Source: Gonium pectorale
Taxonomy: Eukaryota > Chlorophyta > Chlorophyceae > Chlamydomonadales > Volvocaceae
DNA length: 64,000 nucleotides
NCBI GenBank assembly: GCA_001584585.1
Contig: LSYV01000097.1
Location: 97,145-161,144 of the forward strand
Reading direction: 5' to 3'
Within the stretch, counting starts at the first letter, position 1. Every line of letters begins with the position of its first letter. The position numbers and the translations under genes were made by a program. Of this stretch, positions 1 to 10,800 are shown one piece after another. Below the pieces are notes generated by a model. It worked only from the letters and a program-made list of their open reading frames with translations. It was not told where the DNA came from and ran no database searches.

Positions 1-162
1 CGCCTTAGATAAGTCGTCGGCCTGATTGCTGTCTATGTGCGTCCCTCTTTCATAGAGCACTTGCAGCTGCTTGTAAATGTCAGGGCCCGGGCACTTCGTA
101 ACAGGGACTGACTTCCCGCCATCGCCAACGGGATCGCAGCAACCGTCTATATCACACTTCAT
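1..162 (-). CDS. unrecognised protein, N-terminal part, runs off left edge
   Basis: Reading the minus strand from an ATG whose first base is 162, the frame stays open for exactly 54 codons to base 1. The protein starts MKCDIDGCCDPVGDGG and continues through KCPGPDIYKQLQVLYERG and a hydrophilic stretch ending near DDLSKA. It has four cysteines in the first 30 residues and then a helical-looking segment. I do not recognise the family. The balanced composition and lack of stops suggest a real first exon of a gene transcribed leftwards, divergent from the helicase gene at 712. It could also be an internal exon or chance, because only 162 bases are visible. Confidence 0.4.
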   Translation of the reverse strand, partial: MKCDIDGCCDPVGDGGKSVPVTKCPGPDIYKQLQVLYERGTHIDSNQADDLSKA

Positions 163-711
163 GCTTATACATTAGGCTGTTGAAGAACTGGCAGCATGAA
201 AGGCCAGTGTACATCTTGCAACATTGTCGTGTGGTGTAATGGTTCCAGGTCAAATGGGATCCAGGTGCAACAACTTCGACTTCTTATGGCTCTGAGGATG
301 CTTCATAACATGCAGAATAACTGCTGACGTATTCCCACCAACTTGGTGGCTACAACGCCCACCAAGGTGGTGGCCACAAAGTACCCCCGTTAGGTGGGGA
401 CCGGGTGGGTTTCGGGGCGGCTCAGGCTTGGCTAAGGCGGCGGACCGCATGCTGTGGATCACTCTCCTCGCTGTATATGAACAATGCCTCCCAAGGCGAC
501 TGGCAACCAGGTGTGCCGTTGTAGCACCACCGTCGCAGTCGGCGCCGGCGCCCGGAACAGAGCTCCTGACTGAAGCATGACGGCAATAACCTTTCGAGGA
601 TTGCTGATTGCTGACTCTGGCTGTGCGCCGCCGTCCAGCAGAAGTCGGCTGGCGAGGCGGGGGCGCGGGATGCACAGGTGCGATCTTTAGAGACCTTGCT
701 GCGCGTGCACC
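163..711. other. intergenic, probable divergent promoter region
   Basis: No supported coding exon lies here. The stretch separates the leftward open frame that starts at 162 from the rightward helicase gene. The long minus-strand open frame at 250-675 has an Arg/His/Pro-rich translation without any recognisable domain, so it was not accepted. A short inverted CCACCAAxxTGGTGG-like pattern occurs around 335-372 (two CCACCAA/TTGGTGG words), which may form a small hairpin. Confidence 0.4.
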
Positions 712-3700
712 ATGGGCCAGCTAACTTGCCTCGTTCATATTCTTACACCAGCACGTGGCTCATTACAGGTTTCGTTCCCCAAGTGCCTGAGCGCTCGGCA
801 GCGTGCTTTCCTGCACGAGATTGCTGAGGCCGAGGGAGTCGCCCACACTAGCGAGGGCGCCGGCGATGATCGCTTCATTGTTCTTGGCTCTGGCGCACGA
901 AAGGCGAGTTGGCTTTACCGAGAGATGTCCTACCGAGCGTTTGCACGCCGTCTGGCTCGCTTGCAACGGTCAAGCGAATGTATGGCAAACTGGTGTTGTG
1001 GCATGATCTCAACCAATTGCCCTTTGCAGGTGTCGGTGCCTGCGCCGAAAGGCGGCGTCTTCTCTGACGCCGACTTGTGCGCTGCCTTGTTGACGCATCT
1101 TGGCATCAATGCGTCTGACCGCCTGCCGAGCACCTCCTCTGCGAGGCCGCAACAGCGGGCCGGCCGGGACAAGGCGGCGCCTGGCGGCCACGCTGGCGAT
1201 GATGGACCCGCGACATTGGAGGCGTTCGTGGAGCTAAGCCGGAAGCTCATCGACATGGAGAAGAATGCAGAGATTGAGCAGGCTAACGAGGAGACATCCC
1301 TCTGTTCTCCCGAAACAGCCCAGGTAGGCACCCCTGACACGCCGGACCTTTACCCCTAGGACAGAGCAGGGTCCTGGTCTCCCAGCGTTCTCCTCGTCCT
1401 TGAAGCCCAGCCTTGTACCTCGTAATATGAGCTTTCCTTCACCTCTGCACCCTTTTCTGCTAGGCAGACTTCTTGAACCTCCCTTGCCCTTATGCTCCTC
1501 TGCTCCCCTTACCTCCAGGCCCGGGGCCGTGCCCTCCTCAACCTCCGAGTCGACGACGTGGAGGGGGGCCTGCTGGGCCGCACGCTGCTCACCCTCGTCT
1601 CTAACAAGGGCTACGGCGCCGGCGGGCCCCCCGTCGAGCTGCCGCCCCACAAGTTCGGGCCCCACGACGTTGTCGCCCTGCGGCCCAGTCGGGGACCCGC
1701 CGACGGCCCCGCCCTCGTGTCGGGCGTCATTTACCGCATCCGCGAGGCCTCGATCATTGTCGCCGTTGACGAAGCGCCCGAAGACGGTTTGGACCAACCG
1801 CTGCGCCTCGACAAGCTCGCAAACGAGGTGACCTATCAGCGCCTCCGCGCCACGTTGGAGTCGCTCATACGCGTCAAGGGCGGCACTGCCGCGACCCCCG
1901 ACGGCAGGCCGCTCCCGGGCGGCGGCGTGCTGGATGTGGTGTTTGGCGGCCGCGAGCCACGGCTGGTCTCGGTGCCGCCGGTGTGGCGGCCGCGCAATGC
2001 GGGGCTGGACGAGTCGCAGTGCGCCGCGGTGACGCTGGCGTTGAGCAGCCAGGATTTGGCGCTGGTGCACGGACCGCCAGGTGCGGGGGGCCTCCTGTCT
2101 GTTGCAATTGTGCGTAGTTGTGCGTAGTTAATGCCATGGTACACGAGGGGTTTCTTCAGGTGGGTGAAAGGCCTCCAGCAGTCTTCAGCAGACCCTGCAC
2201 CTTTCACTGTGGTGCCTGGTCTCTACAAGCCTGCGACAACACAACGTGCTCGTTTGAGGCGGGCGTGGATCCTGCCCGTGCTGCGCTCGTTAGGAAGTAG
2301 TCCGGACAATGCCACACGCTGCATATTTGCGCCTTCGGGGTCGCATTTGAACGTTGTTATCCGCGGCGTTAATGGAGTGAGCATGGCGTTCACCCGGTCT
2401 GTGCTTGCTTAATATCGTCGCCACAGCACCGCTGCCCCTCCAGACATTGCCCCCACCGTCCGTGGCGGCCGTGTGTCGTGGCGTAGCGACATGCAACCTG
2501 CGTGCGATCTTCGCCTCTGGAAAGGATTACACCTGAGAACAGGCCTGAGGTTCTGTCCATCTTCCGTGTGCTACCCACGCAGGGACTGGCAAGACCACGG
2601 CCGTGGTGGAGATTATCCTGCAAGAGGTGGCCCGCGGGTCCCGGGTCTTGGCGGCTGCCGCTTCCAATATTGCGGTGAGTCCTGGCGCTCGGTGTAAGAC
2701 CTTTGCGGTAGCTCCCTGACATCGCTGCGTGCACATGGAACCTCTCCCCACGCCCCTCTATCACCATTGTGTACGCGCATCGTCAGTACAACAAAACTGC
2801 GCAATCATGGCGGTGCGCTTACGCTATGCCCTTGTGCTGAGGAGATTGTACACTTCTCGCTTGCCTGCGGCCTCCGCCTTCCCTCTGCCTCCTTCCTTCC
2901 GCACGGGACAGTGCTGCTAGGCACCATGTTTACAACCTCTCCATTCCTTTTTTTCCCTTCCCGCAGGTGGACAATCTGGTGGAGCGCCTGGTCCGCTCGG
3001 ACCCCAAGCTGAAGCTTGTCCGCCTGGGCCATCCAGCCCGCCTGCTGCCCGCCGTCCTCGACAGTAGCCTGGAGGCGCATGTGCTGCGATCGGACAACAG
3101 CGCCCTGGCACGCGACTGCCGGGCTGAGATCAAGGACATCAACGCGCGGCTCCTCAAGCTGGGGCCACGGGAACGTGCCGAACGACGGGCGCTTCGGGCC
3201 GACCTGCGGCGGCTGGCCAAGGAGGAGAGGCAGCGCCAGGAGGCCGCGATCAAGGAGGTGATTCGCGGGGCGCAGGTGGTGTGCTGCACCCTGACGGGCG
3301 TGGCGCACCGGCAGCTGGAGCCGGAGCTGTTTGACGTGGCGGTGGTGGACGAGGCGGCGCAGGCGCTGGAGGCGGCGACGTGGGCGGCGCTGGTGCGCGC
3401 GCGGCGGGCGGTGCTGGCAGGGGACCACCTGCAGCTGCCGCCCACAGTGGTCAGCGACGAGGCGGCCAGGCTGGTGAGCTGCCGTTGGAGGAGTGGGCTG
3501 CAGAAGGGACTGGGAAAGCCCTCTCCACGGGTGCGGGGAAGGGGTCTTCATTGTGTAGTCTTGCGGTTTGATGCGAGCTTTGATGCGAACACGTGCACGC
3601 TTGAGGCGGTGGCAAAGTGGCGATGACGAAAACTCGGGACTGAGCATACGCCTTGATGCTTTTACCAAAGACTACAATTCCCCGAGCCACACGCCCCGCC

Positions 3701-5641
3701 TCGGCAGCTCCACCACACACTCGCATATACACACACAAAGGCACACACACAGGCGCATGTGCGCGCAGCACTCGCTTTCATCCTTCTCGCATCTACTGTC
3801 CACCTTCGTCCACCGTCCAACCTCGAAATGTGCCTGCCGTTTCTTGCTGTCTGCAGGGCCTCGCCCGTACGCTGTTTGAGCGGCTTCAGCGGCTGGTCCC
3901 CTCCGCTAGCGCCATGCTGACGGTGCAGTACCGCATGAACCGGGCCATCATGCAGTGGTCGAGCGACGAGCTGTACGAGGTGCGGTGCGGGGCGGGGAGG
4001 TTGTGCGCGACGTATGCTCCTGTACAACGTATGTGGCGCAGCCGCTGCTTGCCAGCTCGCGATGAGGAAGCATGGGCTGTGAAGTGAGAAATGTGAATTT
4101 GACTCCGACTTGGCATCCGCGCATTTGCGCTGCACCACTGATGCACACCGTCGGTTGAGCAAAGCTGATGAACGCTCCCTGTTCTGTTGTCTTGATTGCC
4201 CTCGACAGGGTAAGCTTACCGCGCACGAGTCGGTGGCGGAGCACACCCTCAGCGGCGTCACCTCGGCGGCAGCGGCGCCCCAGGCCTCCGCAGCGGCATC
4301 GGGCAAGGGGGGCAAGGCATCTGCTGGTGGCAAGGGCGGGAAGGCCGCAGCCGGTAAAGCCAAGGCTGCCGCCAAGGCCCCCGCGCCCGCTGCCACTTCC
4401 GGCGGCGCCAGCGAGGGCGGCGACGACGCACAGCTGCTGCCGGTCCTGTTGCTGATTGACACGGCTGGGTGCGGATACGACGAGCAGCAGGAGGCGGAGG
4501 GCAGCAGCTACGCCAACCCCGGGGAGGCCAAGGCCGTGATGGCGCATGTGCAGAGGCTGGTGGCGCGGGGCGTGACGCCAAACAACATCGGCATCATTAC
4601 GCCCTACAATGCGCAGGTTGGTGCATCGGGAGTGGGGAAAGGGTAGAGGGTGCGACCTAGGGCGGGCTTGTGGGCGGTTGGTATGTGGGCACGTGGGTAG
4701 GCTGGGGTCTGGCGCCCGAGGCGCCGTCCCTTGCAATGACCTCTGCGCGAGTGATGATTTAACCGAAATCCATCGCTGAGTTTCTCTGTGAGGAACAAAA
4801 ATACGAGCTTTTTAATCCTGACGCGCTAAATCATTGTTGGGGGAGGGGTGGCACGGGACCATGCCACTGCACACGGTGGTGCGTGCGTGCCTAGAGCCCA
4901 GCTGGATGGTCTCATCGTAACGCATGTTGCGGCGGCAGCGGCTGATGCTCGCAGTTGATGAACTTAACCGAAATCCATCGCTGAGTGCCTCTGTGAGGAA
5001 TTTCGAAAACGAGCTTTTTAATCCTGATGTGAGCCAAGCTGCCGCATGCACGCACGCACGCCTCCGGACCTTTCTGGCAAATGATATTTGTCACAAATGG
5101 GTAATTTGCGTCAGCCGTCTGGTTGACAACCTTCCAGCTGATGCCAGTCCGGCGAGAGCCTTCGCATGAGCGCTCCACTCACTTCCGTTCACTTTGCACA
5201 CATGCTCTACACGACGCACCCGACCGCACGGCCGGTGTAACTGTCCACGATGCGCGTCTTGCATTGACCTGCCTACGACTCACAGCCGCCACCCCTCGCG
5301 CCTCCCACCTGCTCCCCTCTCTGCAGGTGGCACTGCTCAAGGAGCTCCGGCACGAGCGGCCGGGCCTCAGCGCCCTGGAGATCAGCAGCGTGGACGGCTT
5401 TCAGGGCCGCGAGAAGGAGGCCATTATCATTTCCATGGTCCGGAGCAACGAGTCGGGGGAGGTGGGCTTCCTGTCTGACCGGCGCCGCATGAACGTGGCG
5501 GTTACGCGCGCGCGGCGGCACTGCGCGGTGGTATGTGACAGCGAGACGGTGTCGCACGACGCCTTCTTGAAGCGGCTTGTGGAATATCTGTCGGCCAATG
5601 GGGAGTACACGTCGGCGGCTGAGCTGTTGCCGGGCGCGTAG
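712..5641 (+). CDS. IGHMBP2/SMUBP2-type SF1 DNA/RNA helicase with N-terminal R3H domain
   Basis: Superfamily 1 (UPF1-like) helicase of the IGHMBP2 family, expected to unwind nucleic acid with ATP. Inferred exons: 712-1323, 1519-2080, 2583-2674, 2967-3473, 3857-3979, 4209-4616, 5327-5641, about 870 residues. The R3H domain is at residues 20-60 (signature RAFLH, ending DDRFIV). The IGHMBP2 N-terminal domain follows ([15 protein letters not shown], later [12 protein letters not shown]). Walker A HGPPGTGKT is formed across the intron at 2081-2582. Motif II is [10 protein letters not shown], motif [11 protein letters not shown], then [18 protein letters not shown] and [10 protein letters not shown] low-complexity Ala/Gly/Lys insert lies at 4260-4410. 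The closest remembered match is the plant homologue, which lacks R3H. The start is uncertain: ATG 712 has a good context, but an acceptor-like TTACAG precedes the R3H region. An extra intron at about 880-1029 would give a cleaner R3H end (RFI then VSVPAP). Confidence 0.88.
3714..3765 (+). repeat. CA-rich microsatellite in helicase intron
   Basis: Short imperfect (CA)n tract interrupted by TATA and AAAGG, located in the intron between the exons ending 3473 and beginning 3857. A similar (CA)n tract lies at 28285-28306, next to an ABC transporter splice donor. Confidence 0.7.
4749..4822 (+). repeat. direct repeat, copy 1 (last helicase intron)
   Basis: About 70 bases here recur at 4953-5028 with a few substitutions and one small indel. 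Shared words include TTAACCGAAATCCATCGCTG, CTCTGTGAGGAA and GAGCTTTTTAATCCTGA. Both copies lie in the intron between the exons ending 4616 and beginning 5327. This looks like a duplicated fragment of a dispersed repeat; no terminal inverted repeats or coding content were seen. Confidence 0.75.
4953..5028 (+). repeat. direct repeat, copy 2 (last helicase intron)
   Basis: Second copy of the element at 4749-4822, offset by about 205 bases. It begins TTGATGAACTTAACCG and ends at TTTTTAATCCTGATG. Confidence 0.75.
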
Positions 5642-5840
5642 GAGCGTGGGGTGCTGGCCTGGCGTTACGAGCTTTGGGGTCCGGATGCTGCATGCGCTTT
5701 TAATGGGCAATTTGCCGCTGCTGGTCTTACAACAGTTGCAAGCGTTGCACCGTTGAGCCAGGCAACAACATGGTTTTAAGCCGTGTCACATGGCTGTATG
5801 AGTTGCGAACTGGTGCTGGCGGGCTGCTGTCCGACTAAGA

Positions 5841-5845
5841 TGTAA
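5841..5845 (+). terminator. TGTAA polyadenylation signal of helicase gene
   Basis: TGTAA lies 200 bases after the stop at 5639-5641. TGTAA is the usual volvocine polyadenylation signal, so the 3' UTR of the helicase transcript probably ends about 15-20 nt further on. Confidence 0.55.
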
Positions 5846-5859
5846 TGGTGGGTCCGAAC

Positions 5860-7869
5860 ATCTGACTTCATCGCCGACTGTCTTGCAAAAACAGAACCAC
5901 CCATCATCCATTTTGACGTCCCAACGTTTTTACATTTGGCCTGTCACCGTCCACTGTGCAAGCATCGGTTGCAAACTAGTACAATGCAGACCAGAGCAGT
6001 GCATGAGTGCAGAGAGTACCGCACTTGTGGATGCCCGAGCCTACACAAGTGCCGACCACAAGGGCTCTGCCGGCACAGGGACGACGTCATCCGGCCCTGC
6101 AGGACCTACACTCGATTGCGCATGACGATGCGCAGCGCCCTCCGCATCGGCGAGCTGGAGGTTACCATCACAGCACTTGGGTACTGGCACTAGGGTCCCT
6201 GCGCAGGCCGTGTACAGGGCAGCGGCTGCCACACGCCCACGCATGAGCGCTCAACGGATTCATCACCTCGACCATACGGTCAGATCGACCCGCGACCGTC
6301 TCCCTAAAGCGGCGCATATTGGATGCCCCGCCCGCCCAGTTCCTGCTCATAACAGCAAGCCCAGCGCTACCGGTGGCACTTGCAAGCTCTCCGTACCATC
6401 TGGCCGCATCTCCGTGCTTCCGCACGCATCCGCATACCGTACATCGTACACTCTATTTGCCGTGCGCCATCGACACCAGCCCAAAGGTCCGCCGCCACGC
6501 CGCTGCCGCCGCCGGCCCGCCGCCAGCCGCGCCGGCCGCACGCAGCTCGGCTTGGACATGAACGATGAAGCTCCTGAGGGAGTGGCCAGCCGCGCCAACA
6601 CACTGCAGTCCGTGCTCCTGCACCTCCGCCATTATACGCCGGCGCCGCGCCGTCCGTGAGGCGGTCGTGCCGGACGCCTGATGCTGCTGCGAGCCAGCAG
6701 CTCGAGCAGCAGTCCGTTGCCCTTGCTTCGCAGCAGCGCCGACGCGGCCAACGCGGCCGACGCAGCATCTAGTTTGTGGCTGAATGCCTTGATCACTGCG
6801 ACGCACTCGGTCGCGAGGTAGGCGGGCGGGGCACAGCTAGCGCTGTAAAAAAGAGAAACCTGCAGAGAAAGAGGGAGCCTGACAGCACGCGCGACACAGC
6901 CGCCGCGAGCGCCGCTAGGGCAGCCTGATTCGCGAATTTTGCGCGGTAACTAATCGGTTCATCAGAACCTGCGCGCTGCGCCTCGCGACATTGCTAAACG
7001 CCTAAACCCGAGTGAGCCTGAGCGCCTCTTTGCGCGAGCGGTGGAATGCGGCGAAGAGCCAAATGGAAAGAGCTGTCTATCGGGGGTTCCATATCATGAT
7101 TTGCAGTGTCAGGAGCAGCTGCCATGTAATGAGGGCGTCGGTTTGCTCGCGTCCTTGTTGGGAATGAGCCGTGTGCCGGCCGACACACCACCTGCTGGCT
7201 GGCCGACGAGGCCGACGCACGACACGGGTGCAACATACATCGCCTCATTAATCGTGCTCCCGCCCTTCTTCGTGCACATAGTGCGCATGAGAGGACAGCA
7301 GGTAGCGCCGGGGCTTCCGCCAGCTAGAGGTGGTTTTAAGCAAGGTCTGTTTTTGCAGGTTTTGAGGTCTGAATGCTCCTGCTTGCTTCCGCTCCTGATC
7401 CCCTTTCTGGATCGGTGCAGCAGGTCGCTAGTTTTTGGCGGTTTGGCGGCAAGGAGGTTTGGGTTTGCGGCTTGTATCTGGGGGGAGGGCCACCTGGGTA
7501 TCACTCCCAGGCACGGGGAGGGCTTTCCAATGCCCCTTCATCCCTGTCAGTGGCGGAATGTGGCCGGAACGCGGCTTTTAGCCCGCCGTTGGACCCTCTG
7601 CCTCAGTAATACCCCGTAGAAGACATATCTAGGGGGGAGGGGCTGGGACGTGGGGATGGGCGGCAGAGCGACGCAGAGAAGGGGCACGGCACGCGGGGGC
7701 GCATGGGGAGCGGAGGCGCATCCAACAGCCACATCAAACAATTATAAATCTGCATTTGTTGCTATTGCTATATTAGAAATCTTGTCGCATACTGCCTGAG
7801 ACCCTCGACCCCGCAGCGACCGGTTGTAAAGTATTGCCTAGTGCTCGCCACACTCTACCCTACTCAGCC
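5860..7869. other. gene-poor interval, no supported exon
   Basis: About 2 kb without a coding model I can defend. Several 60-190 codon frames overlap on both strands. The plus-strand frame at 5936-6193 is Cys/Arg-rich (HECREYRTCGCP then CRPQGLCRHRDD), and 6558-6660 reads NDEAPEGVASRANTLQ, but none forms a spliced gene. A TGTAA at 6844-6848 could be a polyadenylation signal for an undetected plus-strand gene. A TATAAAT at 7743-7749 is a possible promoter element for the kinase-like gene that starts at 7870. Confidence 0.35.
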
Positions 7870-10800
7870 ATGGACACAGGCATGCAGCGACTAAACGATG
7901 AGACAGCAGAAATGTGGAAGGAGGACAAGGCTCTGTTCGAGCGCCTCGTGAAAGAGTCCAGGGCCCTGGGCCTGGCTTTGAGCGCTCTGGTTCTGATCCT
8001 GGTATTGATTCTGGTCCTGATCCTGGTCCTGGATCTGGACGCGTTCTGGTCTACAGGCTGGCGAAATCAGGCAACGGTAACCGGCAGGGGAGTCCGCGGT
8101 CTCCCCGGGTAACCGGGCGGCTGGTCAGGGTCCGATCGGGCTCTTGCCAATTCCTGTACTCATTATGCCGTGCCACCGGCTCACCTTACGTGCATCGCTC
8201 ATCATGGCTTGTGAGGAACTTTCGCGGTTTCAGTTTCACTTGTCGCCAACGATACCTTGTGATTGCTACGGCGTGCATGCATGGCAAGCCTTATAAGCCA
8301 TTTCATTATGTTGCAAGCGCGGCGGGTGGCCTGGGGCCTGCGAGCAGCGGAGTGGGCGGTGAGACACGGGGTCACGTCCCCTGATTTTTGCGGGTTCGGC
8401 TGTCAATTGCTTCCCCCTTCAGCGCCGAAAGTATTCTTGCCATGCTCGCAGAGCGGTATATGTAGCAACGCTGTGCCAGGGGCCTTGACTGTCTCGCATG
8501 ACCTTGTGCCCTGACCTGCCATGAAGGTACAGGGGACGCCACCGCGCAGTACCTGTGCGACGCGCTGGTGCCATCGGCCATATCGCTGGGCACTCGACCA
8601 GACCAGTGGCAACTCCAGTCCTTCCTTTAAAGTCCCCTGGGCAGGAAGCTGCCGGTGTTTCTTCCCTTCGCGACACGCGCTGCACTAGTTGAGTGCGCGG
8701 CAATTCAGGACTACGTTTTTGAGGACAACAACGTTGCGTCTGTTACCTACGTGCTGAGTTTGGCCGTAGCAAACGCCCTTCTGGGTCCAGTTTGCAAGTC
8801 AGGGACTCCGGAATACCGCATGTACGCGACTTTGAGACTGGTGGTGGATAGCCCGCTGGCGCTGGCCGCTGCCGCGCTCGACCTGGATTACCACGTGCAC
8901 TACAACAGCGCGTCCGGCGCAGCCGGTAAGCCCGTGAGACCGGGCGGCTCCTTCTGCGGTTATGCGGTGTGGCTGTTGGAAAAAACGGTCTCCGTAAGCA
9001 TGCGCTGTTCGCTGCACTGGCGTGCAGTACGGTATCTCCTGCCTCTGGATGGACGGCATTGCCGACGACGAAACCGCTACTGCTTGCTTTGTTGCTTCTG
9101 ACTGCAGGAGAGGGCCTGCGATCGAGCCTACTGTTCTGGAGCAACAACGTCCTGCTGTTCAAGGGCGAGGAGAGGGCATCTGACTTCGAGGTGATACTCT
9201 TGCGCCGTGCCCTCCCTTGGGTACGGAACCCACACAGTGGCCCAAACCCTCAGCAAACATGACCCGGCCTGTCCACAGGGCGCTGTTGGCGAGCTTGGCA
9301 AGAGGATGTCTAGCTCGTGGTATGTTGGGTGGGAGGTTCGGGCTGCCATGCCAGCGATAGATGGTCCAGTGTCCTTTTTCTGTCGTACGGTAGTTGGACA
9401 GGGCGAAGCGTGAAGGGCTGACTAGGGCTTCTGTAGGAGCAAGGGCAGGCTGTGCAGACCCGTGCCCCCTCACGTCCTCAGGCATCCGCGGCTGTTGCCC
9501 GGCATCAGCATGCCGTACATGCTGGCGTACGCAGCTGCTGGCAACCGGCTGCAGTTCTTTGCCCTCATCCCCAGGTCGGTTGCGTGCGGTTTCAATTGCA
9601 GGAAGTAGCGTTTATCAAGGGCAACGAATTTTCTTTGTCACGCGCAGTGAGGGCGGCGCCGTCGAGACAGTCCCAATCAGCAGCCGCCACGAGCTGAGCA
9701 CAGCAATGGGCCGTTTCATTGCCTTCATCGGCACGTGCAATATCGTCCGCCTGGTGGCATCGTACGGCCCCAATGCGCCGATGCCCTCAGTGGCTCTAGG
9801 CAGCGTGCTTGAAGCCAGGGGCATTCACGGGGAGCGTCTTCGCACCATCACTTTCTATGAAGGTGCTGCTGTTTATTCGCCTAGGCACTCCAGCTTTCGC
9901 AAACCCGATAGACGGGGCCCCTTCCGTCCATCTCCATTGGCGCAGACTTCGTCCAGAAGCGTGTTTATGGCTTTGAGGAGGCACACGCTGGCACCAGCGA
10001 CTTAAGTACCCTGAAGGTGAGCTGCGAGCGATCCGGCTTGCCCGTCGGCGCGGCCGGTGAGCTATGACCGCGGCTAGCGGAAGCTTGCACCCTACCAAGC
10101 AGGGTATCGTATCTCCAAAACGTTTGGGCCAGCAGCCCGCCGCACTAGGCGTGCTCGACATAGTCATGTGTGCTGACCGTGCCCTCGAGGTTTGGTCCCC
10201 GAGTGCAGTGTGCAAAGGAACTACCTGTTCAAGCTTCCACCCAACCTCCTGGCGATGGACTTCCTGCCTCCTGAACACTGGCGCGGGGCTTCCACCAAAT
10301 GTCGGGCTGTCGACGTGCCGTATTTCACGCCCTCTGCAGGCACTGTACGGTAGTGCCGCGCTGGCGCAGTGCTCCACCCTCGCACGCCTCCGTAAGCCTG
10401 GCGCCATCCGCCTCGACGGTACGACGCTGGTGCTCGACCTGGTGACCGTGGGTGTGCCGCAGTACGGACCCCCGAACGCCATGGCCACCCTGAAGCAGGC
10501 GATTCGGGACGTGCTCACCGCTGTGGCGGCTCTTCACGCGGAAGGTACGTGCACCGGAAACTTTTAGACGAGTTGTTGCGTTGCTTGATTCATGACCACC
10601 CGTTTCGTGCTACGTGCAGGCTTCGTGCATCGGGATATTCGCTGCGCCAACGTGGTCCGAGTGCCAGGAGAATCACAGCTGGGGATGGCAGGGGGCTCGT
10701 TCGTGCTGATCGACTTGGAGCACGCTGGTGCGTCTGCAAGCAGCCATAGGCTTTCGTGCCGATGGCTTTATAGTTTTCAGCATCCGCCTCTGCCATAGCG

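Noticed and set aside
335..372. Inverted TTGGTGG/CCACCAA words as a possible operator or attachment site
   Set aside because: Too short and imperfect, in a eukaryotic intergenic region; noted only as a possible small hairpin.
250..675. 141-codon minus-strand open frame
   Set aside because: Arg/His/Pro-rich composition with no domain; lies in the probable divergent promoter upstream of the helicase gene.
1234..2070. 278-codon minus-strand frame opposite helicase exons
   Set aside because: Shadow of the GC-rich helicase coding exons; the plus strand carries the conserved motifs.
5936..6193. Cys/Arg-rich 85-codon plus frame
   Set aside because: Looks like a small zinc-binding protein at first sight, but there is no regular Cys spacing, no splice continuation and no family match.
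7041..7619. 192-codon plus frame
   Set aside because: No recognisable content and no consistent splice partners; hydrophobic stretches look random.
7990..8040. LILVLILVLILVLDLD possible transmembrane helix
   Set aside because: Arises from a simple CTGGTCCTGAT-type DNA repeat at the end of the first kinase-like exon and probably lies past a GTATTG donor.
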